DNA of 64,000 nt from an uncultured Lachnospiraceae bacterium (lineage in GTDB: Bacteria; Bacillota; Clostridia; Lachnospirales; Lachnospiraceae), in contig CALWQT010000002.1 in the NCBI GenBank assembly GCA_944383765.1, positions 176,179 to 240,178 on the forward strand, read 5' to 3'. How positions within the stretch are numbered: position 1 is the first letter of the stretch; the number at the start of each line of letters is the position of its first letter. A program made the translations under genes and the position numbers. The notes beneath the pieces are model-generated. The model made no database searches. It was given only the letters and a program-made list of their open reading frames with translations, and was not told where the DNA came from. Positions 45,433-53,990 of this stretch are shown in pieces.

Positions 45433-46974
45433 ATGAACCGTGAGATGATACTTGTGCTGGACTTTGGCGGACAGTACAACCAGTTGATTGCGAGAAGGGT
45501 CAGAGAGTGTAATGTGTACTGTGAGGTACATCCATATACCATGGATTTGGAGAAGATCAGGGAAATGGCTCCGAAAGGGATTATTTTTACCGGCGGACCA
45601 AACAGCGTATATGGAGAGGATTCCCCTACCTGCCCGAAGGAAATCTTTGAACTGGGAGTTCCGGTTCTGGGAATCTGTTATGGGTCCCAGTTAATGGCCC
45701 ATCTGCTGGGAGGTTCCGTGAAAACAGCCCCTGTCAGTGAATACGGAAAGACAGAGGTGGATGTGGATACCAGCGCCAAACTGTTCGATGGAGTTTCACC
45801 CAAGACCATCTGCTGGATGAGCCACACGGACTATATTGAAAAGGCACCGGAAGGATTCCAGATTACTGCCCATACTCCTGTCTGCCCGGTAGCAGCCATG
45901 GAGAAACCGGAAGCAGGATTGTATGCCGTACAGTTCCATCCGGAAGTCATGCATACTCAGGAAGGCATGAAGATGCTGTCTAATTTTGTATATAAGGTGT
46001 GCGGCTGTTCCGGAGATTGGAAGATGGACTCCTTTGTGGAAACAACTATAAAGGAAATCCGGGAAAAAGTAGGAAGCGGACGGGTGCTCTGCGCTCTTTC
46101 CGGCGGTGTAGATTCTTCTGTGGCGGCAGTGCTTCTGGCAAAGGCAGTAGGAAAGCAGCTTACCTGTGTATTCGTGGATCACGGACTTCTCAGAAAGAAC
46201 GAAGGGGATGAAGTGGAAGCGGTATTTGGCCCCAACGGTCATTATGACCTGAACTTTATCCGTGTCAACGCTCAGGAGCGTTTCTATGAGAAACTGGCGG
46301 GAGTGGAAGATCCGGAGAGAAAGAGAAAGATTATCGGAGAAGAATTTATCCGTGTCTTTGAGGAAGAAGCCAAGAAAATAGGAGCTGTGGATTTCCTGGT
46401 TCAGGGAACCATTTATCCGGACGTGATCGAGTCCGGTCTTGGAAAATCTGCCGTGATCAAATCCCATCATAACGTGGGAGGACTTCCGGATTATGTAGAT
46501 TTTAAGGAGATCATCGAGCCTCTCCGTCTGTTATTTAAAGATGAGGTGCGCAAAGCCGGTCTGGAACTGGGGATTCCGGAATATCTTGTATACCGTCAGC
46601 CGTTCCCGGGTCCGGGACTTGGCGTGAGGATCATCGGAGAAGTGACAGCTGAAAAAGTACGTATTGTTCAGGAAGCGGATGCCATTTACCGGGAAGAAAT
46701 CGCCAAAGCCGGCATTGACCGGAATCTGGGACAGTACTTTGCTGCGCTGACCAATATGCGTTCCGTAGGCTGCATGGGAGACGGCAGGACCTATGATTAT
46801 GCCATTGCACTCCGTGCCGTGCTTACCTCTGATTTCATGACCGCAGAAGCGGCAGAGATCCCGTGGGAAGTACTGAGCAAAGTGACCAGCAGGATTGTCA
46901 ATGAAGTAAAGGGCGTGAACCGGGTTATGTATGACTGCACCGGAAAACCGCCGGCAACGATTGAGTTCGAATAA
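45433..46974 (+). CDS. guaA: GMP synthase (glutamine-hydrolysing)
   Basis: This is a 513-residue two-domain enzyme. The N-terminal class I glutamine amidotransferase has GICYGSQL with catalytic Cys82 and QFHPEV with the His. The ATP-pyrophosphatase domain has the P-loop LSGGVDSS. The C-terminal dimerisation domain ends PPATIEFE. It converts XMP to GMP. Its last 14 bases are part of the 30-bp repeat used by the integrated element; insertion has left the reading frame intact. Confidence 0.97.
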   Translation: MNREMILVLDFGGQYNQLIARRVRECNVYCEVHPYTMDLEKIREMAPKGIIFTGGPNSVYGEDSPTCPKEIFELGVPVLGICYGSQLMAHLLGGSVKTAPVSEYGKTEVDVDTSAKLFDGVSPKTICWMSHTDYIEKAPEGFQITAHTPVCPVAAMEKPEAGLYAVQFHPEVMHTQEGMKMLSNFVYKVCGCSGDWKMDSFVETTIKEIREKVGSGRVLCALSGGVDSSVAAVLLAKAVGKQLTCVFVDHGLLRKNEGDEVEAVFGPNGHYDLNFIRVNAQERFYEKLAGVEDPERKRKIIGEEFIRVFEEEAKKIGAVDFLVQGTIYPDVIESGLGKSAVIKSHHNVGGLPDYVDFKEIIEPLRLLFKDEVRKAGLELGIPEYLVYRQPFPGPGLGVRIIGEVTAEKVRIVQEADAIYREEIAKAGIDRNLGQYFAALTNMRSVGCMGDGRTYDYAIALRAVLTSDFMTAEAAEIPWEVLSKVTSRIVNEVKGVNRVMYDCTGKPPATIEFE

Positions 46975-46990
46975 ATAAGAAAGAGCCGAT
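46961..46990 (+). repeat. Left attachment repeat (attL core) at the guaA 3' end
   Basis: Bases 46961-46990 run from the guaA codons Ile-Glu-Phe-Glu-stop into the terminator stem (begins TTGAGTTCGAATAAATAAG). They are repeated exactly, 30 of 30, at 58033-58062. They lie directly beside the integrase gene and mark the left junction of the element. Confidence 0.88.
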
Positions 46991-47026
46991 ATACCTTGAA
47001 TTTACAAGGAAAATCGGCTCTTTTTT
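46980..47026 (+). terminator. guaA terminator, rebuilt by the element
   Basis: AAAGAGCCGAT (46980-46990) pairs with ATCGGCTCTTTTTT (47013-47026), with an inner CCTTG/CAAGG helix. The left arm is in the att core and the right arm is in element DNA, so the insertion supplies a new terminator half to guaA. Confidence 0.88.
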
Positions 47027-47036
47027 ATATCTCAAT

Positions 47037-47053
47037 GGAACTAAAACGGAACT
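47037..47053 (+). repeat. Candidate integrase arm site, left
   Basis: GGAACTAAAACGGAACT holds two GGAACT half-sites 11 bases apart. It lies between the guaA terminator and the integrase stop and recurs exactly at 57915-57931 near the other end. Confidence 0.55.
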
Positions 47054-47063
47054 GAAATTTTTC

Positions 47064-48134
47064 TCAGAAGCAATTTTGCAGCTTTTCGGCCACTTCGTCC
47101 CGGGCCTTCGGGAACAGATGGGAGTATGTGTTCAATGTGGTTTCAACCTTCTCATGGCCCATACGTTCCGCGATTGCCAGAGGTGAAAGGCCCAGGCTTA
47201 TGAGCAAGGACGCGTGAGAGTGCCGGAGATCGTGCAGCCGGATCCTCTTCGGGTTCCCGTCTTTGGTCCCGCGTACAATTTCATGTTCAAAAAAGTATTT
47301 GGTGTAAGGGAAGAGCCGGTCATGCTTGTGGGGTTTGTATAGCTGCCCTATATAAGCTTTTAGCTCATCCCCAAGAAAAGGAGGCATGGACACGCTCCGG
47401 ACGCTTTTCGGGGTCTTTGGTGGCGTTATAACGTCCTTTGCCCCCAGGCGTTGATAGGATTTCGTCACGGATATTATGCCGGCTTCCAGATCCACGTCGC
47501 AGATTTCCAGAGCCAGCAGCTCCCCAATTCTCAGGCCGCAGTAATAAAGAACCAGGAATCCGGCGCGGGCAGCAGGCTTATTAGAGACTTTCTCCAGGAA
47601 GGCTTTAAACTCTTCCGTGGTCCAGAACTGCATTTCTTCCGCATGGCTTTTCCCGATACTCCCTGCTTTCCGGCAAGGATTTTCTTTTAGGCCATAATAT
47701 CTCATAGCATAGTTCATGATCGCGGATAATTGGTTATTGATCGTCCTCAGATAAGTCTCCGAATATGGTTTTCCGTTCTCATCCCGGTACGCCGTCAGCT
47801 CATTCTGCCACTTGCGCACGCTTGCCGGTGTGATGTCAGATACGGAGAGTTTTCCAAAGAACGGCAGTAGCTTTGAAGCTATGACATACTGTTTTTGCGT
47901 GAAGGTATGTTCCCGGAGCCGGTGTTTCATATCCTCATTGTAGACCTTCACGAAGTTTTCAAAGGTCATAGTCAGGTCCCGCTGCTGTGTCTCCAGGAAG
48001 TTCCGTTCCCAGTCTTTGGCATCCTTCTGCCGCTTAAAGCCCCGTTTCTTCCGCTGCCTTTTTGTCCCGGTATAGTCCGTATAATAGCACTTCACAAACC
48101 ACGTCTTTGCAGACTCGTCATAGTATACGGGCAT
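47064..48134 (-). CDS. int: Tyrosine recombinase/integrase
   Basis: This is a 356-residue phage-type integrase. The N-terminal arm-binding region is Lys/Arg-rich (GTKRQRKKRGFKRQKDAKDWE), followed by a core-binding SAM-like domain (about 60-160). In the catalytic domain the Arg is in GLRIGELLALEICDVD, HDLRHSHAS gives His-x-x-Arg, and MGHEKVETTLNTYSHLF gives the nucleophile Tyr. It lies beside attL and reads towards guaA, and would integrate and excise the element at the 30-bp core. Its ATG overlaps the stop of the repressor gene by one base. Confidence 0.96.
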   Translation of the reverse strand: MPVYYDESAKTWFVKCYYTDYTGTKRQRKKRGFKRQKDAKDWERNFLETQQRDLTMTFENFVKVYNEDMKHRLREHTFTQKQYVIASKLLPFFGKLSVSDITPASVRKWQNELTAYRDENGKPYSETYLRTINNQLSAIMNYAMRYYGLKENPCRKAGSIGKSHAEEMQFWTTEEFKAFLEKVSNKPAARAGFLVLYYCGLRIGELLALEICDVDLEAGIISVTKSYQRLGAKDVITPPKTPKSVRSVSMPPFLGDELKAYIGQLYKPHKHDRLFPYTKYFFEHEIVRGTKDGNPKRIRLHDLRHSHASLLISLGLSPLAIAERMGHEKVETTLNTYSHLFPKARDEVAEKLQNCF

Positions 48135-48805
48135 TATTGTTCACTTCCTTCCGGATCCTTCCCAATTCCCCGGCCTGCATCTTCCCACTCCGGCAGGGGA
48201 ACACCGGCCTCTGCTGCCAAGACCTTCTGCTGATCGGTTACTTTTTTATGAGGGTTCAGGCTGTCATATGCGGTTTGGGTGGCCTCTTTTTTACGCCTGG
48301 CTGATTGGGTATCATCTGTGGTATCAGATCGATAAGAAGGGATAAAAGTCATTTCAGAAATTCTTTGAATGGCCTCTTTTTTTCCCTCATCATTTAATGA
48401 CCAAAAATAATAAAGCAAGTCCTCTTCTGGAACATTAGTAAAAATGTCGTTGGCATCGTTATACTCAATTACACGCTTTAAAGGTGCAATAATATCTAAT
48501 ACAATTTTGCGTCGAATAAGTGCAAGTTCTGCTGTATTTATAAGAAATTCCTGATAAATATCTGATTTTACAATTTCGTCCGAAGGAGAATATGGCTCTA
48601 TTACGTTATTTAGTATTATTTGGCTTGCGCTTATGTTTAGTTCAGAACATATCTTTATAAGATTGACAGAGGAACATTTCTTCAATCCTCTTTTAAAGAT
48701 ACTGTCTAATGTTGGATATGGAATATTTATCGTTGAAGCAAATTTTTTTAACGAGCCGTATTTTTCGATAATCATGTCTTTAAGCTTCGTTTCAATGTCA
48801 TTCAT
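48134..48805 (-). CDS. XRE-type repressor of the element
   Basis: This is a 223-residue protein with an N-terminal HTH (GSLKKFASTINIPYPTLDSIFKRGL, residues about 15-40, then LIKICSELNIS). A longer C-terminal part without a recognisable Ser-Lys peptidase motif follows, so LexA-type self-cleavage is not evident. Divergent transcription from a Cro-like gene over a region with three related dyads gives the layout of a lysogeny switch. The gene is cotranscribed with int. Confidence 0.85.
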   Translation of the reverse strand: MNDIETKLKDMIIEKYGSLKKFASTINIPYPTLDSIFKRGLKKCSSVNLIKICSELNISASQIILNNVIEPYSPSDEIVKSDIYQEFLINTAELALIRRKIVLDIIAPLKRVIEYNDANDIFTNVPEEDLLYYFWSLNDEGKKEAIQRISEMTFIPSYRSDTTDDTQSARRKKEATQTAYDSLNPHKKVTDQQKVLAAEAGVPLPEWEDAGRGIGKDPEGSEQ

Positions 48806-48826
48806 AGTACACCCCTCCTTGTTTTA

Positions 48827-48933
48827 AGTATAACACAACATCTACACTTTTCAAGCGGAAAAATGAATTTTCATATTGCATAATGAAAAATCATAGTATA
48901 TACTTAAAATAAATAAAAAATATGAAATTTCAT
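48827..48933. promoter_or_regulatory. Divergent switch region with three operators
   Basis: The plus-strand promoter is TTGCAT (48876-48881) and TATACT (48899-48904), 17 bases apart. The minus-strand promoter is TTGAAA (plus 48849-48854) and TATACT (plus 48827-48832), 16 apart. Three 12-bp sites of the form ATGAA-N2-TTCAT or close variants lie at 48863-48874, 48883-48894 and 48922-48933. The second lies inside the plus-strand spacer and the third past its start point. Confidence 0.78.
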
Positions 48934-48953
48934 AATGTGGGAGGGAACATTAC

Positions 48954-49157
48954 ATGAGAATTGATAGAGACAAGGTGAATTTGATTTTAGCGGAAAAGAA
49001 GATTACAGTTTCAGAATTATGCGATAACGCAGGATTTCATCGCACAAGGTACTACACGATTTTAAACAGTCGAAATATTCTTCCCAGAACAGTTGGAAGA
49101 ATTGCAGATGTATTAGGAGTTAAGCCATCTGAAATCATTGAGGAGGAAGGCAGATGA
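48954..49157 (+). CDS. Cro-like XRE protein
   Basis: This is a 67-residue protein that is almost entirely one HTH fold (RDKVNLILAEKKITVSELCDNAGFHRTRYYTIL), with a C-terminal VLGVKPSEIIEEE helix. It is the first gene of the plus-strand (early) operon, downstream of the switch promoter, with GGGAGGGA before the ATG. It probably competes with the repressor. It overlaps the next gene by four bases (ATGA). Confidence 0.85.
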   Translation: MRIDRDKVNLILAEKKITVSELCDNAGFHRTRYYTILNSRNILPRTVGRIADVLGVKPSEIIEEEGR

Positions 49158-49348
49158 AACAGTTTCTTACCGCGCCGGAGCTTGCCGAACTGGTTGGCGT
49201 TTCTCAGTCAAAGGCTTATTCTTTTATCCGAGACATGAACAAGGAGCTCACGAAAAAGGGTTTCCTCACTGTTCGCGGGAAAGTTCCTGCCGCCTACGTC
49301 CGGGAGAGGTTTTTCGGGCTGGAGCCGGGGGAAGATGAAACGAGGTGA
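49154..49348 (+). CDS. Excisionase-like small HTH protein
   Basis: This is a 64-residue winged-helix protein (FLTAPELAELVGVSQSKAYSFIRDMNKEL, then TVRGKVPAAYVRERFFG) of the MerR/excisionase-like type found in Firmicute phages and ICEs. The final segment is the usual wing and recognition part. It probably directs excision or regulates early genes. ATGA and GTGA overlaps join it to both neighbours. Confidence 0.75.
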   Translation: MKQFLTAPELAELVGVSQSKAYSFIRDMNKELTKKGFLTVRGKVPAAYVRERFFGLEPGEDETR

Positions 49349-49353
49349 TTGCG

Positions 49354-50169
49354 TTGGCAGAGCCAAGACTTGAAAACGGATATACACGAGTTGCGAATGA
49401 AATCCTGGAAGCAATAGCACGGACAGATCTGAACGGTGCAGAGTATGCGGCGATCATGGTGGTCTGGCGCTATACATACGGCTTTTCCCGCAAGTCTCAC
49501 CCGTTATCGGCCTCTTTTATTGCAGAAAAGACCTGTTTTGCACTTATCACGGTCAAGAAGGCCCTTCGTGGCTTACTGTCAAGGAAAATTCTTGTTTGTG
49601 AAAACGTCGACCAGAGAGGCGTAACGCAGATATTGGCGTTCAACAAAAATTATGCAGATTGGGATACTGGTATACAAAAGGATACTGGTATACAAAAGGA
49701 TACTGGTATACATGAAGATACTGGGGTGGTATCCAATAGTATACCGGAACTGGTATACGATAAGATACCCAGTAAAAGAAAAGAGAAAGAAAAATCTAAA
49801 GAAACACTCTCTTGCGCTCCTGACGCATCGCGAGCGTGTGACGATGAACAGAAAGATGCGGAAGAGCCGAAACAGAGACCGGCCGAAAAGGACTGGAGTA
49901 ATTTCGAAAAGATTTGGCAGATTTACCCCAAAAAGGCTGGGCGGGCGAAAGCATTCGAGTATTATCGTGGGTACGTTGGTAAAGGCCGCTTGATTAATGG
50001 AATCCGATACAGGTTGACCCCACAGCAGATCTATTTGGCCGTGAGGTCATATGTGACCGAAAAGGAAGAAACCGGGACGGAGCTGAAGTACTACCAGGAT
50101 GGCTCAACCTTTTTCAACAAGACCATTTTAGACTATCTACCAGAGGAGGAAGAGAGCGATGCAGTTTGA
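49354..50169 (+). CDS. Phage O-like replication initiator
   Basis: This is a 271-residue protein whose N-terminal 100 residues match phage replication protein O (PRLENGYTRVANEILEAIARTDLNGAEYAA, then VWRYTYGFSRKSH, in pieces). A low-complexity linker contains a DTGIQK repeat. A C-terminal region (WQIYPKKAGRAKAFEYY) is typical of phage replisome organisers. TTG 49354, with GAGGTGAT upstream, gives the usual family start; a GTG at 49345 is the alternative. The linker repeat is encoded by 18-bp DNA iterons, so the origin probably lies inside the gene as in lambda. The next gene is the helicase. Confidence 0.88.
   Translation: MAEPRLENGYTRVANEILEAIARTDLNGAEYAAIMVVWRYTYGFSRKSHPLSASFIAEKTCFALITVKKALRGLLSRKILVCENVDQRGVTQILAFNKNYADWDTGIQKDTGIQKDTGIHEDTGVVSNSIPELVYDKIPSKRKEKEKSKETLSCAPDASRACDDEQKDAEEPKQRPAEKDWSNFEKIWQIYPKKAGRAKAFEYYRGYVGKGRLINGIRYRLTPQQIYLAVRSYVTEKEETGTELKYYQDGSTFFNKTILDYLPEEEESDAV
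49663..49758 (+). repeat. 18-bp iterons inside the initiator gene (candidate origin)
   Basis: GATACTGGTATACAAAAG occurs at 49663 and 49681, a variant ending CATGAA at 49699, a degenerate copy at 49717, and a further GGTATAC-bearing half at 49746-49758. Each holds the dyad GTATAC. The period is exactly 18 for four units. Confidence 0.75.
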
Positions 50170-51439
50170 CGCAGAAAAGGCCCTGATCGGGGCAATTATT
50201 GAGAATCCGGAGCGGGTCAATGATTGCGGGGAGCTTCAGGCGGATATGTTCCAGGATGATTTCCTGGGACGTGTATTCCTGGAGTATCAGCGGGCGGCAG
50301 ACCTGGGGCGATCCCTCACTTTGGTGGAATTGTCCAGCAAGTTTTTGGACGTGTCGCAAGAGGTTTTTCTTGACCGGATCCGGGGATGTGCAGATAGCTC
50401 TGTTGTTTCAACGGCAGCAAGCCGATACGCAAATACCATTTTGAACGCATATAAGGCCCGTGAAGCCACGAAAGCAATCAACTCGATAAAGTTTGTGCCG
50501 GATGGCATAGAAAGACAAATAGGGGGACTTGTGGATGCCCTAGGGGCACTTCAGAGAAACGGGCAGAGGCCGGCCGCTAGCCTCCAGGATATCGTAAGAC
50601 AAAAGTCAGGGGATTATTTCCGGCAAAGGGACCGAGAACGGCTGCTTACCGGATTCCCGAAACTGGATGACTGCCTGGGCGGCCTGGAAGGCGGAGACGT
50701 AATTGTGATTGGCGCACGGCCGGCGGTCGGAAAGTCTGCTTTCGCAACTCAGATTCTTTTACGGATGGCGCAGGCAGGAAAGCGGGTAATGCTTTTCAAC
50801 CTGGAGATGACTACGGCGCAGATTTATGAGCGGCTGCTTGCGCGGGTATCTGGCATTGAACTGCAGCGGATCCGGCGGGCAAATTCGTTCCTGGGAGACG
50901 AGAAGGGACGGTTTGAGCGAGCGAACATCGAACTGTCCGGCCTTGACCTCTGGATTTCCTCTGGGGCGAAAACGGTTTCTCAGATCCGGACAGCTTGCCG
51001 TCACATGGACGCGGATTGTATTATAGTTGATTATCTTCAGCTTATCCGGGCAGACCGGACATTTTCCAACCGTGCCGCTGAGGTCGGGGAGATTTCCAAA
51101 GCTCTGAAGACCTTGGCAATGGAATTGAACCGACCAGTTATACTCTTATCTCAGCTTAATCGCTTGTCAGAAGGCCGTGAGAACCGGGAGCCAGGCATGG
51201 GGGAGTTGCGGGAGTCTGGGGACATTGAGCAGGATGCCTCAACCGTCTTGCTTCTCTGGAATATCGACGAGAACGATTCTGCACGAAAGGGCCTAAAGGT
51301 CGCAAAAAACAGGCAAGGAGAGCTTACAAGACTCAGCTTGAGATTTTCTGGCAGTGAAATGTGTTTCACAGAGGATAAGATTCCTGATTTTTCAACTTTT
51401 AAGAAAATCAGAAGCCGGGAAGTCCCGGACTTTACATGA
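50159..51439 (+). CDS. DnaB-type replicative helicase
   Basis: This 426-residue protein has a short DnaB N-terminal helical domain (AEKALIGAIIENPERV) and a RecA-like motor with Walker A GARPAVGKSAFA, the NLEMT motif, CIIVDYLQLI (Walker B) and SQLNR. It unwinds DNA ahead of the element's replication fork. It overlaps the initiator gene by 11 bases, a normal initiator-helicase pairing in phages. It lets the element fire replication without recruiting host DnaB. Confidence 0.95.
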   Translation: MQFDAEKALIGAIIENPERVNDCGELQADMFQDDFLGRVFLEYQRAADLGRSLTLVELSSKFLDVSQEVFLDRIRGCADSSVVSTAASRYANTILNAYKAREATKAINSIKFVPDGIERQIGGLVDALGALQRNGQRPAASLQDIVRQKSGDYFRQRDRERLLTGFPKLDDCLGGLEGGDVIVIGARPAVGKSAFATQILLRMAQAGKRVMLFNLEMTTAQIYERLLARVSGIELQRIRRANSFLGDEKGRFERANIELSGLDLWISSGAKTVSQIRTACRHMDADCIIVDYLQLIRADRTFSNRAAEVGEISKALKTLAMELNRPVILLSQLNRLSEGRENREPGMGELRESGDIEQDASTVLLLWNIDENDSARKGLKVAKNRQGELTRLSLRFSGSEMCFTEDKIPDFSTFKKIRSREVPDFT

Positions 51440-51454
51440 TCGGAGGCGGAGAGC

Positions 51455-51685
51455 GTGGTAAGAAAAGCGGATATTCCGACGGAGGCGGCGATATTTACAG
51501 ACCTGTGGGAACTTTATAAAAGTCTGCTGCCGGTCGGTGAAAAAGACGATACGTCATACTGGGACCGGGCAGTGGAATCGGTCCAGGAATTCATACGGAG
51601 CCATGAAACGGAGTTTGCGCGCGACATGGCTCTTACTGTTTTAGGCGACATCGAAAGGCGGTGCAGGAATGAACAGCAGACGTAA
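51455..51685 (+). CDS. Small element protein of unknown function
   Basis: This is a 76-residue, acidic, mostly helical protein starting at GTG with CGGAGGCGGAG upstream. I recognise no family. It overlaps the nuclease gene by 17 bases, so it belongs to the replication operon. Confidence 0.65.
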   Translation: MVRKADIPTEAAIFTDLWELYKSLLPVGEKDDTSYWDRAVESVQEFIRSHETEFARDMALTVLGDIERRCRNEQQT

Positions 51686-52010
51686 AAGGGCAGCAGGAGA
51701 AAGGGAACTTGCCGGGAAGCTCAGGGAATACGGTTTCACGGCAAGGCGCGGGCAGCAGTATTGTGGTGCCAACGGTGACGCGGATGTGGTGGGCCTTCCA
51801 GGGATCCACATTGAGTGTAAGCGGGTAGAGAGGTTAAACATATTCGAGGCCATGAAACAGGCGGAACGGGACAGGAGGGCGGAAGAGATCCCGGCAGTTT
51901 TTCACCGGAAGAACCGGGAGGGCTGGCTTGTGACAATGCCCCTTGAATACTGGATAGAGCTATATAAAACCTTTGCGGGAGAGAAAGGAGCGACGGCCGA
52001 TGAAAATTAG
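51669..52010 (+). CDS. PDDEXK-type nuclease (Holliday-junction-resolvase-like)
   Basis: This is a 113-residue protein with the pattern E-REL-LREYGFTARRGQQ, GDADVVGLPGIHIECKR (catalytic Asp and Glu-x-Lys) and later aromatic helices. This matches small VRR-NUC/Hjc-like endonucleases in phage replication modules, which process branched DNA. Placement right after the helicase fits. The exact substrate is inferred. Confidence 0.8.
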   Translation: MNSRRKRAAGERELAGKLREYGFTARRGQQYCGANGDADVVGLPGIHIECKRVERLNIFEAMKQAERDRRAEEIPAVFHRKNREGWLVTMPLEYWIELYKTFAGEKGATADEN

Positions 52011-52224
52011 GTCACAGGATTGTAACCGGTACATGGAGTATGAAGAGGTGTTTGCGGCCCCGCTCAGGGACGGGAGAGGTGCGCTATATGCCTTAAACAG
52101 GCATCATGATAAGCCGGTCTGTATTGGCGCGTATTCCGACATGGGAAGGGCCAGGGGCGTGCTTTATGATATGGGGCTTGCTTACCAGGGCGGCAGCAGG
52201 GTGTTTTATTTGCCGATAGCATAA
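52000..52224 (+). CDS. Small element protein of unknown function
   Basis: This is a 74-residue protein with an antiparallel-strand-like pattern (EVFAAPLRDGRGALYALNRH, VCIGAYSDMGRARGVLYDM). No family is recognised. GAAAGGAG precedes ATG 52000, and it overlaps the nuclease gene by 11 bases. Confidence 0.65.
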   Translation: MKIRSQDCNRYMEYEEVFAAPLRDGRGALYALNRHHDKPVCIGAYSDMGRARGVLYDMGLAYQGGSRVFYLPIA

Positions 52225-52303
52225 CGGGACTCTAAGGGGGGAAGGGAGGTGATTCCGTTGAGACGGTAAAAATGTTGTTTGGGCGTGATTGGAAGGAGAA
52301 AAC

Positions 52304-52579
52304 ATGATACAGACTTTGAAGACAAATAAAAAATCCGAAATAATACTTGCAAACGAGTATTCAAAATCAATGCTGTTGATTACGCGTTTTCCTGTGGATC
52401 AGGTGACGGAAGACGTTATGGTTGACAGGAGCTTTCTGAAGTGCATTCCCACGTTTCGCGAAATGGTTCGGGAATCCGTGAAAATGTGTAACATTGCATA
52501 TAAAATGGGAACTGATTCAGCAGTCCGCCTCTCACACGGCGGTATCTCATGGTTGATTGCCCTAGCGGATCTGGCTTAG
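52304..52579 (+). CDS. Small element protein of unknown function
   Basis: This is a 91-residue protein starting at ATG 52304, with GGAAGGAG seven bases upstream. It has no signal peptide, membrane segment or motif that I can name. It precedes the sigma factor gene. Confidence 0.6.
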   Translation: MIQTLKTNKKSEIILANEYSKSMLLITRFPVDQVTEDVMVDRSFLKCIPTFREMVRESVKMCNIAYKMGTDSAVRLSHGGISWLIALADLA

Positions 52580-52634
52580 TGCTGGATCTGCTTTTTATCC
52601 TTTTGTTGCTTATTGAAAATCAGGGAGGAATGAC

Positions 52635-53516
52635 ATGATAAACGAAGAACTTGTGTGCTGCATCCAGCGGAATGAGGAACCCACGGAAAACATGGAAAAA
52701 TTATACGTGCAATTAATAAAGTTTGTCCGCCATATAGTCAAGAATTATGCGGGATGCGGCGTGGATCTGGACGACCTGGAGCAAGAGGGAGTACTTGGGA
52801 TTTATAGTGCAATAAATGGATTTAACCCGGATAAGGATGTAAAATTCACGACCTATGCAGAAATATGGATCAGAAACAAGGTTCTTAGATATATACGGGA
52901 TAACGGGCGAGGAGTAAGACTTCCGGGCCATGTTAGGGATCACCTAAGGAAATACAATAGATTTTTAAACACGTACCAAGAAAACAATGGCTTTGCTCCT
53001 TCAGATGTGGAGGCGTCTGACGGTCTGGGAATAGATCTGGATCGAGTGGAAGAACTTAAGCGGGCGAGAGAAATGCTGAACCTTGCGAGCCTGGACAGCC
53101 CTATATCTGGAGGCTCGGACGGATCAGAGATAGAGATGCAGGATACTATCCCTGCTGCCGGAAGCCTGGAGGACGATGTGGTCAACGAACTGTACGCAAG
53201 CGAACTGAGCCGGACTCTATGGGGGTGCGTCGATTCCTTACCGGTTCTTCAGGTGGAAATAATAAAGCGCAGATACCAGGAAGGGCAAACCTTGAGACAG
53301 GTGAGCGGAAGTATAGGATCTGCAGTGGAAACGGTACGGCAGCAGGAAAAGAAAGCACTCAGGGCACTGCGTAATGCGCAGGAACTCAGGCCATTTGTCG
53401 AGGACAGGGGATATATTTACAACAAAGGGTTAAGGGGCGGAGGGGTTGGCTGCTTTCAGCGTACGTGGACCAGCAGCACGGAGCGGGTGGCAATTCGGAA
53501 TAGTGAACGTTCGTAA
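52635..53516 (+). CDS. Sigma-70-family factor encoded by the element
   Basis: This 293-residue protein has region 2 (DLEQEGVLGIYSAINGFNPDKDVKFTTYAEIWIRNKVLRYI in consecutive parts; the -10 binding helix), a region 3 helix (RLPGHVRDHLRKYNRF) and region 4 (LPVLQVEIIKRRYQEGQTLRQVSGSIGSAVETVRQQEKKAL). A further 45-residue C-terminal tail is unlike usual sigma factors. It could redirect host RNA polymerase to element promoters, for example for the non-coding tracts. Strong GGGAGGA site before ATG 52635. Confidence 0.88.
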   Translation: MINEELVCCIQRNEEPTENMEKLYVQLIKFVRHIVKNYAGCGVDLDDLEQEGVLGIYSAINGFNPDKDVKFTTYAEIWIRNKVLRYIRDNGRGVRLPGHVRDHLRKYNRFLNTYQENNGFAPSDVEASDGLGIDLDRVEELKRAREMLNLASLDSPISGGSDGSEIEMQDTIPAAGSLEDDVVNELYASELSRTLWGCVDSLPVLQVEIIKRRYQEGQTLRQVSGSIGSAVETVRQQEKKALRALRNAQELRPFVEDRGYIYNKGLRGGGVGCFQRTWTSSTERVAIRNSERS

Positions 53517-53990
53517 TAGCGAGCGTTCGGAAAAACTGAGATTTCCTGAGTATTTCTGAGTATTGCGTTGCGTTGCGAATTTCTTTAGTTTTTCCGAGAT
53601 TTTTCCATAAAGCATGCGAGGCCGGAAAAACCAATGTTCTCCAGTGTGCAACGCAAGCAAAATCCTAATATTTTCCAACATTTTCCGCACTGCAAATTTG
53701 AAAATTTTCTTAGGTTTTCCGAGGGTATTATTCCGAACTATGACAAGGTTTTGCAAGGGGATAGGGCAGAGGGTTTACGTGGGCCATTTTACCGGTATTT
53801 GATTTACTTGCGGTAAAAATATCAATCCGAACAGATAAACCGGTTTCCCATACTTGTGTGGAAAACTCGTAGCGCCCTGCATAGACATTGTAAAGACGTC
53901 GTGAAACGCGACGCTTTGTAGAATGGAGAATTTGGTAGAATGGTTTTTATTGGATGTCGGTTTAACCAACTTCCGAGAATTAACAAAGAT
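53499..53990 (+). repeat. Repeat-rich AT-rich non-coding DNA after the sigma gene
   Basis: Two 15-base copies of AATAGyGArCGTTCG (53499-53513 and 53515-53529) overlap the sigma stop. Two TGAGTATT units, three GCGTT units and several TTTTCCGAG or TTTTCC words follow, then an inverted repeat TTTTACCG/CGGTAAAA (about 53788-53818). GTAGAATGG occurs twice (53918 and 53936). No credible coding frame is present. It may be an accessory origin, a transcription end or the 5' part of a structured transcript. Confidence 0.5.

Noticed and set aside
49663..49734. Possible small CRISPR array
   Set aside because: The 18-bp units are contiguous with no spacers and lie in frame inside a coding gene; they are iterons.
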